A program made the translations under genes and the position numbers. This document shows positions 10,983-20,586 of a stretch of 64,000 nt of DNA, one piece after another. The DNA is from Terana coerulea. Lineage: Eukaryota; Basidiomycota; Agaricomycetes; Polyporales; Phanerochaetaceae. Where the stretch lies: the NCBI GenBank assembly GCA_024811115.1, contig JAKOGH010000880.1:62001-126000 (forward strand). Reading direction: 5' to 3'. The first letter of the stretch is position 1. Each line of letters starts with the position of its first letter. The notes under the pieces are model-generated. The model was not told the DNA's origin. It did no database searches and was given only the letters and a program-made list of their open reading frames with translations.

Positions 10983-13900
10983 ATGCCCAAGGCCGGCTTT
11001 GAACCTCCCCAGTCTCTCGCTGCAAGCAAGGCAAACCAGCCGAGCTTAAAACGTTATCAGGTGCGTGCTTTCACGTCGAAAAGGCGAGGAGTGGAAGTTG
11101 AAGCAAGAGCGGGGTCAGGCATGCCATCAATGCAGAAAGCGCAAGCTGGTGAGTGCTTAAACGTCTGGATTATCATGAGCTCGGCTTCATACCGACCTTT
11201 TTACCGCTAGAAATGGTGAGTACTCGGCCTTCTCTGCCTCCATCCCGAGTTAATGTACGTTTCGTGCCTTGCTTTCGACCCTTCAAGTGATGCAAAGCGC
11301 CCCTGTTGCTCAACCTGCGTCCGCTCGCATGCCTACGCCGTCGCACACGCCGTCGAGGGCGCCGTCTTTCCAGAACATCCGGAGTGCACGTACGATGAAG
11401 GTGCGTAACCCTTCATCATGCGCAGACCGCCGCTCACCCGCCCACCGCAGTGCCTGTGTTCGACGCCGAGACAGGGAACTCGGTCTCGCGGAAGCTGTAC
11501 GAGAAGATGGAGCACAAGATTCGTGAGTCGCCCAGCTGCGTTTTGTCCGCGCCCACGCCGCTCACGGCCCCCAGACGAACTCGAAGTGCTTCTGCGCGAA
11601 AAGGACCAGGCGCTGCACACCCTGCAAACCACAGCGTCCGCGCCTCTGCACGCGAACGGCGCCCTCGACGTCAAGCCGCCCCCAGAAGCCTCCACGTCCT
11701 ATCAGTCCGTGCCCAAATACATCACCGGCGACGTCTCGCCCTCATCTCTTGCTAGCGCTGACACCACGCTCTACTCCTATCCTGGTCCGTCCAGGGGCTC
11801 CAGCACCGCAGAGTACCCGCCCGTGGGCCCGAACGGCAGCATTGACGGCGCAAACGGCGTCGTCAATGGAGCGAACGGCGTCATACCGACGCTGCAGCAC
11901 CCTACGGGCTCGTCGCCGCTCATGAGCCAGGGCGCGGCGTCCCCGGCGTCCATGGACGAGTTCAACCTCGAGATCCGCACGTGGCCGCCAAATATGCCCT
12001 CGCCAGAAATTACACGCCATCTGTAAGTCCAAACTGTTTGTTTATTCTCGTCCAAGCAACCCCCACTTTCACCAAGGGGTTGTGCGCATACAGTCAACGC
12101 AGCTCCTGGTTAGCGCCCCTGGATAAGCGGCTACATGTCTCAGTTGGGCCTGGCGTTCCGGCCAAGACGGCGTAGGGCGTAATCGCAAGCCTTAGCAATG
12201 GGTCTGCGCGCGGTCAGCTGTCTCATCCCGCGAGCAAATGACCAATTGGCGGCCGGATGGCGGGCCATAGTGTTTTGGCGCACTTGCGATGTGGCGCTAC
12301 CCTCCGCCAATGGCTGGTTGTCAACAGGGGCCAGTGCACCTGGGCCATTCTGTAAAAAGATAACTTGGACCGTCTAACAATTTTACTTCTATCCACATGC
12401 GAATTTCGTTGTTCACTAACAATCATTGAATTTGCGCAGGGTTGAGGCATTTTTCGCGTACCACATGCATGCGCATCGCATGTTCCACGGACCGACATTC
12501 ATGGCTGCCCTCGAACTTCTCCCTACCGACCCCCGATTCCCGAACCCGGCATTACTGCATGCCATGTGCGCCGTCGGCAGCATATATGTCATCACACCAC
12601 CGTCAACGCAAGTATACAACGACCCGGTAGACACGCCATGTGAGTGCCTAGTGTTCTGCGTTGCCCAGTGGAACGGCCGACTGCGCTGTGCTTGCTCGGG
12701 GTATTAATCATGTCTTCGGCATGTTGGGCCGGTTCTGCCTCGGCTATGTTGCCCAGATGCAGCAAGCTGTACGGCATAGGAGCACAGCGGGGTCTATCGC
12801 TTTGTTCTCGATTAGACTCGTACTTACTCTTCATCCCACAGTTGAGCTCCACAATGGTCGCTGGAGACGAGCGCACTTCCGTCCTGATTTGTACGGAGAG
12901 ATACAGCTCCCCGAAGCGTTCACCGAGCAGCAGGCGCGGTTCGCGAAACAGCGCGTCGAGATTGGACTCGTACGCGGCGACTTTGCCTGCCTACAAGGTG
13001 TGTCTATCATGTCCTCGTTTTTGAACGTGCGCATTGACGGTTTGCAGCTCAAATGATTCTCACATGGTGGTACCTAAGCCAAGGACGGTATGTATTGCTT
13101 CTTCTGCGTCTCATTTTAAGGTGCTCATCGAGTTGCCTTTTAGATGGACAGACGTGAGTCCGGATAAAATGGGAGAAATGTATGGACCTGACCTTGTTGC
13201 ATAGGCTTTCCTCTCAGCTGCGACAGCAGTGCGGTGTACGGCGCCGTGCAGTATAAGCACGTGCTATACCACGGCCGCCATCACGCATTACAAGCCGCCA
13301 TCGGTGCTGGCCCCCGCTAAGAGCGTCATCGAGGATGAGCTTAGGCGAAATACGTTCTGGATAGGTAAGTGCCAGTCGAGTCTAGCTGAGCAATTGCTAA
13401 TGCCCGACGGTAGCCTATGCCATGGAACGTCAGCAGGGTACCGGGAACGGCTGGGCCCTCTCCCTCGATGACCTCGACATCTGCCAGCTGCTCCCGCTTC
13501 GAGGGGATCAGTTTGATCAGGGAGTAAGCATCCATCGCCATTGGCTTGCTATAGAAGCTGACCGTTCATGACAGGTACTTGTGCTTCCTGAAGAACGCCA
13601 ATGGTCGTACGACCCCGAGCTGCTCTACAAGCATCCCGAAGCGCAAACCGACTCCTTCATCCTCTACGTCAAAGCCTCGATCCTGCTCTCCAAGGTCAAG
13701 ACGTACAACCTGCGCTTCCGCTGGCGGTTCTACACCGCCGACGGCGGGCCGTCGGCCCCGACGAGCAGCGCCGCGTTCAACCCCGCGTCGTTCGACGCGC
13801 AGAACACAGTCGAGTTCCAGCAGCTCGACCAGCTCGTCGCGAGCTTCCGGCCGTCGTTCCCGCCGCGCTTCCGCGTGCCCGAGGCGAACGACATCGTGGA

Positions 13901-14654
13901 CCCATACCTGTACACCGCCTGCACGGCTGCGCATCTGTGGGTCTCCGTCTCCCTTTTCTGTGCCCGGTGTCGCGGAGCGCCGACGAGCGTGTGTGTGAGC
14001 ACAGGGCCCATATACTGCTGCACGAGCCGCACGCGAAGCCCGATACCCACGACTGTCCGTCGGCGCGCAAGACGTTGAATGCTTCGCGGGCGATCGTGGA
14101 ACTGATGTACACGCTCAGCGCGACGAATTACGACGTGACGCTGTTGGACTTGCAGCCCTTTGTACGTCGTTCAAGATGCTTCGCCGACGTGCGCACGATG
14201 CTTACGAATGCTCATCGCAGATGTGTTGGTTCATGGCGGGACGAGTGCTTGTCCGGTTCCTGCGGGCTGCCATCGACGGACGGGACCATGATCAGATCAT
14301 GCCCCTTCAGCGCGAGGTGTCCTTTGTCCGGTGCGTGCTGATGCGCCGTCGTTCCCTTGTCGACTCTCTGATCTCTCGCCGCAGAACGATGCTCGCGCGC
14401 GCAGGAGAGCGTGTGCCGCTCGCATGTACGTCTGTTCGCGTCGCGCCGCATCTCGTCCCTCGTGCTGACCACCACACCCCGCAGACCGCTACAGCAAAAT
14501 GCTGCACGACACGCTCGTCAACATGTGCGGGCAGCAGTTCGCGGACACGATCCCCGAGACGCTGCCGCCGCGGGGCTACTACATGGCCGTCCAAGCCTCG
14601 CGGCCGATGGTGGGAAATGTCCCGCACACGGTCGAGCACATTGTTCTATCTTAA
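10983..14654 (+). CDS. Zn2Cys6 fungal transcription factor with Fungal_trans domain
   Basis: Nuclear DNA-binding regulator; target genes unknown. The N-terminus MPKAGFEPPQSLAASK is followed by LSRRKGEEWKLKQERG and the binuclear zinc cluster QACHQCRKRKLKCDAKRPCC, continuing STCVRSHAYAVAHA. The cluster is split by a 5-nt micro-exon (AAATG, 11211-11215) that encodes the K-C step. A coiled segment (LEVLLREKDQALHTL) and a low-complexity Ser/Pro/Gly/Asn linker follow. After a long 417-nt intron (12023-12439) comes the fungal-specific middle homology domain: VEAFFAYHMHAHRMFHGPTF, then DELRRNTFWIAYAMERQQG, GNGWALSLDDLDICQLLPLR and HLAHILLHEPHA. Near the C-terminus is YRYSKMLHDTLVNMCGQQF; it ends at a TAA (14652-14654). 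Exon 1 (10983-11148) is 166 nt instead of 162. A tandem GTGCGTGC at about 11062-11069 looks like a 4-base duplication that shifts the frame before the zinc cluster. Confidence 0.87.
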
Positions 14655-14881
14655 TATTCTTATTCCTCTCGGTTTCTCTTGGATCGACCCCGGGGACCGT
14701 CGTATTATTGACCGCTGTACTTAATCTGATCTCACCACTACCTTAGGCTACCAGTACAATTTGTCTGCTCTTGTGTACATACCGTAAGTAAATGTAGATT
14801 TGGTTTCATACCAGACCACTTGGGCTCGATTGGGTAACGTTTAGTGCGTGAGGTAGTAGTACGCACACGGACTGCATGTAT

Positions 14882-16867
14882 CTACGACAGACGGGCCAGT
14901 TCCTCATCAATACCCAGATCCCCTCCTTGACTACTTCCGTCATCTCCGTCGATGGCCTCGTCATAGTCTGTGTTATACTCGCTTCCACCGCCCTGCACAA
15001 CGTCGGTAAAGTACGCTTGCACGTCGCTGACAGACCCGACAGTGTGTGCAGGCGAGTACGGTCGCCCGAGAAGCTGGTGGTCGTCTGGGTCTGGGGTGTT
15101 CACGGACGTCGTAAAGGAGCCCAGGGTGGGAAGCCCAGACGAGCTCATCGGGACGTCGATTGACATCATCTCAACCTCCATTGACGGCGCGCGGCTGCCC
15201 GCAGGGTGCTTGCGCTTCTGGGCCGCAGCGAGAGCAGCGTCCTTTTCTTCCTGCTTCCGCGCCTTGCGCGCTGCCGCTTGGGCACGCCGTTTCGCTCGGT
15301 GCATTTCGCGCTTCTCGTCTACAGACATGTCCTTTTTGTGTTCCACCTGCGCGCCTCTGAGTCAAACCTCAAGACAAACAGGGACGCGCGAGGTGCTTAC
15401 GATGCGCTGCTGCAGCAAACCCTCTTCCTCTTGTTTGTCCAGCGCGAACTGCTCCTCCATGTATTCCCCGTAGCGCTCGCACATTGGTCGCCACTTCCGT
15501 GTTTCCTCGGCCGCAGGCTTCACATCCTCGTCTTGCGTGTTGGCCGACATTAAGAACGCATCAATATCAGCAGGCGGGGGATACTGGAAGTCTGGCCCCG
15601 GGTTGAGCTTGACCTCCGCTTCATTGAAAAGCGAAATGAGAGGGTAGTAGCCCAGGCTCCCGTCGTCGAAGGGGTTTTCCTTGTGTTCCCGGATCCCCTC
15701 CCTATTCGCCCTCCGCTTCTCTTGCTGTTTATTCGGCGATGTGCGTAGAGGGAGGTAGTCCAGCAGGTCCTGGTACGCTATGCCTTGGCATTTGCCGTTG
15801 ACAAAGAACGCGACGCATGAGTCTGGACCCAAAGTGGGAAGCGGGCGCATCGGTGCTGGTTCTGGCGGCGCGCTTTTCCCACCTCGAGCAGTGGACGGTA
15901 AGTTCTTCACTGTGGCGGACTTCTTGGTGGATGAAGGGGCAGGAGTAGAGCTCGTCCCCTTGTTCCGGTCCTTGGAATCCATCAAGGTGAGCATTTCCTT
16001 CGACTGCGAGTACTCTAGGGACTCGAAGTATTCTTGCCCCTTGAACTCGATAGCTATACGTTCTCGTTTAATATGGGCCGTGTCGTGCGGGTCTTTCTTG
16101 TTGGGTTGCCGTCGGGGTGTAGGTAGAGAAATGTACATCCCAACCACGTCCCCCGACTTGAAGGGCTGTCCATATGGTCGCGGGCGAGACAGATGAACTT
16201 TGTCCCCAGTCTTGTCCCGTACCGCGTAGCTATACCCGTCGAGCCCTGCAGGTCCGTTGAGCGGCGCTTCGCGTCGTGCCCACCCAAGCCTGACGTGGCT
16301 TCCCTCGATCCTCTTGTTTTCAGCAGTCCTTTCGCCACCACCCAGCCCAATTGTCACCTCCATATACCACTTCCCTTCTCGTACTGGCGCGTTACACCGC
16401 GCGCTACGAAAGCCCTTGTCTCCTCTCAGCCCCAACCCGTCTTGAGTAACTTTGACAAAGTGGCTTCGGTCCTCCCATGAGATGCGTAATGCGGCCGGGG
16501 CTGACTCGATGGTGCGAAACGGCATACCTTCGAGCCCCGTGATACCTGCAGGCGTGTACCTGAAGTTGAGGCGGTTAAAGCACATGGGCTCGGTTGTGAA
16601 GTAGGGAGATCCGACGATGGGGATGAATGAAGGGTGGCGTGAGATGGTCAGTCTCGGACGGCTGGACAAGTCGAGTTTGTGCAGGACGACGTTCTCTGAG
16701 CCTGGGTTTGGCGTGCCTCCGCGCTCTGAGGGAGCTGGCGACGCCGTCGCGGTCGCTCCTCCTGATATCGCGGCATGCTTCCGTTTCTTGTTCGTGGGAT
16801 TGGTGGGGACGACCACCAGTGCGACAGGGACAGGGGACGCCTCTCGTGGAGAACTCGGGACTTCCAT
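14882..16867 (-). CDS. COMPASS histone H3K4 methyltransferase subunit ASH2/Bre2 (SPRY domain)
   Basis: Core subunit of the Set1/COMPASS complex, which methylates histone H3 Lys4 in the nucleus; together with the RbBP5/Swd1 and WDR5/Swd3 subunits it activates the SET domain. Two exons: 15401-16867 and 14882-15346, with a 54-nt intron; 643 residues, in frame. The N-terminus (MEVPSSPREASPVPVALVV) is disordered with a basic NKKRKHA stretch. The SPRY core runs from about residue 80: NRLNFRYTPAGITGLEGMPF, GLRGDKGFRSARCNAPVREG, KWYMEVTIGLGGGER, HVRLGWARREAPLNGPAGLD, GYSYAVRDKTGDKVHLSRPR and FKSGDVVGMYISLP. After an insert it continues with FFVNGKCQGIAYQDL and YYPLISLFNEAEVKLNPGP. A basic coiled tail (KREMHRAKRRAQAAARKARK) and an acidic C-terminus follow. 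There is no PHD/winged-helix module, as in fungal Bre2-type proteins. It shares a 441-bp divergent spacer with the UBC gene. Confidence 0.92.
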
Positions 16868-17308
16868 GCTGATACCACGAAGTGAGTTAGTCGATTAGTA
16901 GCCGGAAGGTTTGTGAGGCCGTCGCTGCGGGTGGGATGTTTTGTTTTGAGGCCACTGTGAGCGGAAGACTGTGTGAAACATGTTGAATAGTCTGTCCAAC
17001 CTCAGTTTGTAAACGGAGTAGTGATAACGAATTGTACGTACGTCACGACGATCCCCGCGTCCAACAAATAAAATAAACGTAGCAGTGTCTGGGTAAAGTA
17101 ATGGACAGTCGAAAAGATGTAAGTAGTCTGAAGACCACCGTGACGGGGAGGAGAAGAGATTGAACACCTCATTAGGCGCCCATAGACGGTCATTACAGCC
17201 ATGGGCGTCTGTTCTGTCTCAAGCTCTTGCTGCCCGCCACAACGTCCAGGCCCCCACACCGCTACCTACTCTCCCAAGACCTCCTTAAACGACAGAGAGG
17301 TCCCTGTT
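16868..17308. promoter_or_regulatory. Divergent promoter region of ASH2 and the UBC gene
   Basis: The 441 bp between two start codons facing away from each other should carry both promoters. No clear TATA box or repeat was identified. Confidence 0.4.
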
Positions 17309-18285
17309 ATGGCTCTCAGGTACTTCATCTTCCCTTCAGCGATATAGCTCTCGCTAATAAGTTGTTCAGACGTGTTCAGAAGGTGCCACTGCCGTTGTGC
17401 CTCCGCTCCGAGGACGATCATTAACATGGTTCTCAGGAACTGCGCGATATTCAGAGCAGACCAATTGAAGTGAGTTAAGTCTCCTTCTCACAACCCGTTG
17501 TCTCAGTCGCCAACCTCTTGGGTAGGGCCTGACAGTGGAGCCAGACGAAGACAACCTGCTACTTTGGCGTTGCAGCATTAAGGCATCGGTATGCGACAGA
17601 CATTGTCGATTGGATTCCCTTCATCTGAACCACACATCTCTTCTTAAATCCTAGAACGATAGTCCCTATAAAGGGGGCACTTTCCACTTCCATCTGACGC
17701 TCCCAGACAACTTCCCGTTCAAGGCCCCCTCTGTGAGTGATCCAGACATCCAGATCAACATAGGACGTTGCAGATAATTTGGATTGCTTTATGACAGGTC
17801 GCATTCAACACGAAGATATATCACCCTGGCATTAATGAGGAGGGGCACATCTGCGTACCAGTGCTTCGTGACCAGGTCTGTGTGCTCAATGCATGTCAAC
17901 AATTTCTCCTACTAAACATATCGTTATAGTGGAAACCCGCGGTCACGCTTTCCTCCGGTGCGCGATTACGCGTAGTCTAAACCAAGTCTAGCTGCTGATC
18001 TAGTCTCTAGTCCTGGCGATCATTCAAGAGAAGGTTAATAACCCCAGTCCGGACGATCCCTTCGAGCCTGATATCGCGGCTGTACGTCACGCCTCATCTC
18101 TGTTCCTCACGTCGCGTTGATGCTTTGGTATCGCAGCTGATGAAGACCGATTACGCAAAATTCCAAGCCACCGCCAAGGAATGGACGAAGAAGTGCGTGC
18201 CACACATCTGCTATTTAACCTTGCGATCAATGTGTGCTGACAATGCACGTCCGTGTTGGTGGTATTTAGGTACGCACAGAACTGA
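17309..18285 (+). CDS. Ubiquitin-conjugating enzyme E2, N-terminus uncertain
   Basis: E2 enzyme that receives ubiquitin (or a related modifier) on a cysteine and passes it to a ligase or substrate. Readable exons start at 17437 ([11 protein letters not shown]), then 17526-17588 ([19 protein letters not shown]), 17655-17732 ([20 protein letters not shown]), 17798-17875, 17940-17957, 18011-18081, 18137-18192 and 18270-18285. The active-site region [18 protein letters not shown] contains the HPN-like tripeptide as HPG and the catalytic Cys in GHICVP. The C-terminus is [20 protein letters not shown], ending KKYAQN. The start is probably ATG 17309 (MALR) with a further TII-N piece at about 17414-17424, but an 11-base remainder before 17437 breaks the frame and cannot be removed by a normal intron. 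HPG in place of HPN resembles UBE2L-type or NEDD8-type E2s, so the modifier is not certain. Confidence 0.8.
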
Positions 18286-18930
18286 TGTCTTGACCACGGT
18301 GGACTGCGCAATGCGCATTTAATACTCAATCTTCGCAATGTACATTCGACTCGGAAACAGATAACTGTACTTTTAGTTGTGCAACAATTCAACGCGTTTG
18401 ATTCTATAGTTGCAGGTCTTTCGCATGCTGATTATAATGCATACTTGACAGACGCACATGTCCTTGGCTGTCGGGTGCTGCTACCCATGTTGTCAAATGC
18501 TGAGAAGAATTCGTACGCACGGGGTCATTCTCACGGCGACCACTCCTCCTCCATATCCTGGATTTGCGCTGATATGTCCCCAGTCTCACGCAACACACGA
18601 GGTACGCCGAATGCGACCGCATATTCTCACATATTGACGAACGTGCTTGGGCATGATCTCCTGGACCAGCAATCATGTCGCAGCAGAGTGAAACTCGGCT
18701 TCGCCAACGCGCTACCCGCAGCATCGAACGTGAATGTATAGCCACAAATACTTCATGTGAGTTGGATCGCCACCTTCCCGTAATTTCCGGCCTCAGGAAC
18801 GTAACGATCAAGACAGACGAACTCGGCGCGCCCGCGCAAGTATAAAGTCATGTGTGGTGCCAGACGTGCATCTCTCGTCGCTCTCGATTTCGGGGCTCAG
18901 AGCCTCGCAGCAGCCAAGCTTCTTTCCAAC
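18286..18930. other. Intergenic region
   Basis: About 645 bp between the UBC gene and the SurE-like gene. A 120-codon open frame near 18379-18741 has no recognisable domain or splice context and is treated as chance. Confidence 0.4.
18841..18847 (+). promoter_or_regulatory. TATA box of the SurE-like gene
   Basis: TATAAAG, 84 bp upstream of the chosen ATG at 18931. The spacing fits a TATA-driven fungal promoter. Confidence 0.5.
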
Positions 18931-20315
18931 ATGCTGAGCACGCTGAGCCGACTTGTAGCAGCAGTCTTTGTAGGCCTCAGCGCGGCTTCCGTCGCGATGG
19001 GCCTCAACATCCTCTTGACCAATGACGACAGCTGGGCCTCGGCCAATATTAGGGCGACCTTCGACGCCCTTACCGCGGCTGGACACAAAGTTGTTCTTGT
19101 CGGGGTACGTGTGCTACCTGGACACGATCGCCCTGTGATTCTGACCGATCTTCTCCGTAGTCCTGCGGTACAAAACTCAGGTCAGGGAGGACGGTTCATC
19201 CTACCTAAGGTGAACATCACTGCTCCGGGAGGCGAGTTTGGCAGCATTCCTGTCGGAGCACCATTCTTCGGACATGACGAGAACAATCAAAACATTTGTA
19301 AGTCCTGCAGTACATGGTATGTGTCTTGGTTTCCTGACCCATATCTGCTTCTGTAGGGTATTTCAACGGTACACCTGGTGCAACGGCGGTCTTCGGCATG
19401 GATATCATCGTCCCCATGGTCCTCGGAAACGACAGTACCCTCGACTTGGTCGTTGCTGGACCGAACGAGGGCGGAAACGCGGGACCGTTCTTGTACACCC
19501 TTAGCGGGACCATGGGCGCGACGTACATGTCCGTGTACCGAGGTGTAAGCACGATAGGCGCAGTGTCGACCGGCAAATAGCTGAACAGGTCTGCAGGTGC
19601 CGGCCATTGCGCTCTCTGCCGGCAACGGCACCCATCGCTCTTTCACGACCAACACAGGCCTCCCGGATGACCCTGCAAATATTGTCGCACGCTTGACGAC
19701 GAACTTCGTCGATGCACTTGCCAACGTGACTGCCCCTGGCTCGAGGATCTTCCCTCCCGGCGTCGGTGTCGGGTACGTCTGATTCGTGCGCACAGCGCCA
19801 AAATGCGCAGAGTCTGACCAACCATCAGCCTCAACTTCCCTGTATTTGGAGCAAATACCAGTAGTTGCACAGACGTGAGTTCTCCTTGGCGCTACACGAG
19901 TGCCATGTTGACATGAAATCCAGCCCCCTTCACTCTTACTCGTCTCACCGGAGGAGCTGTTGCACCTTCGATTAAGATCGGTGCCAACGGATTCCCCGAG
20001 GAAATTGATTTGTGAGGGTTGCTGCCCCGTTCGTGCTTAGCGTATCTGATTATGATCTGCTTCAGTGTCACACCTGCGGTGAACTCGAACTTCAGCGGTG
20101 TACAGGTCCTTCCCGGTACGTCGCTGATACTAGCATGTTGGGCACTCTTTGACACCCATTGTCTGACCGCAAATTGTCATACAGGCGAGACTGTAATCAG
20201 CAAGCAATGCCAGACATCCGTCAGTGTCTTCTCCGTCGACTATGACGCGCCCGTGGAAATTGCCCAGCCCGTGCAGCTTGCTCTTCTGCCCCTGTTCGGG
20301 AAGAGTTCTCTCTGA
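18931..20315 (+). CDS. Secreted SurE-like 5'/3'-nucleotidase (acid phosphatase)
   Basis: SurE-fold phosphatase that removes phosphate from nucleotides or other phosphoesters, here apparently exported. The N-terminus MLSTLSRLVAAVFVGLSAAS is a signal peptide, ending near a VAMG site. The SurE motif LNILLTNDDSWASANIRATF carries the metal-binding NDD. Further family blocks are NSGQGGRFILPK, WYFNGTPGATAVFGMDIIVP, LVVAGPNEGGNAGPFLYTLS (the Asn in PNEG is a usual ligand), GTMGATYMSVYRGVPAIALS and the C-terminal DYDAPVEIAQPV. There are about seven exons. The upstream ATG at 18850 was rejected because it puts the signal peptide inside the protein. Two homopolymer faults shift the frame: GGGG before the first donor (19102-19105) is one G too long, and CCCCC at about 19922-19926 is one C too short for the reading D-PPFTLTRL. 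Confidence 0.85.
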
Positions 20316-20586
20316 CGGGTGGTGTATTGTACGAGCAGCGGAAAATACAACGATGATATTTGCGTGACTCTTTTGGATGCATGCTCGTTATCGAACCAAC
20401 TGAGGACATTCCAGCAAGTACAACATGTTATTACACTTCTGTTCTACAGGGATGGTTCTACATCTTTTTCTACAAAGATTTCCGGTATACAACAGAGCAA
20501 GCATTTGGTTCCGAAAGCAAGGATTCCCAACATCCGACATCTACGAAGATACCAGCGACCGCGGAAGACAGCCGTCGACGAGCACC
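20316..20586. terminator. Convergent 3' ends of the SurE-like gene and trehalose phosphorylase
   Basis: The 271 bp between two stop codons facing each other must contain both polyadenylation regions. The exact sites cannot be called from sequence alone. Confidence 0.35.

Noticed and set aside
18379..18741. 120-codon plus-strand ORF between the E2 and SurE-like genes
   Set aside because: No domain, no splice continuity and no promoter context; consistent with chance in GC-rich DNA.
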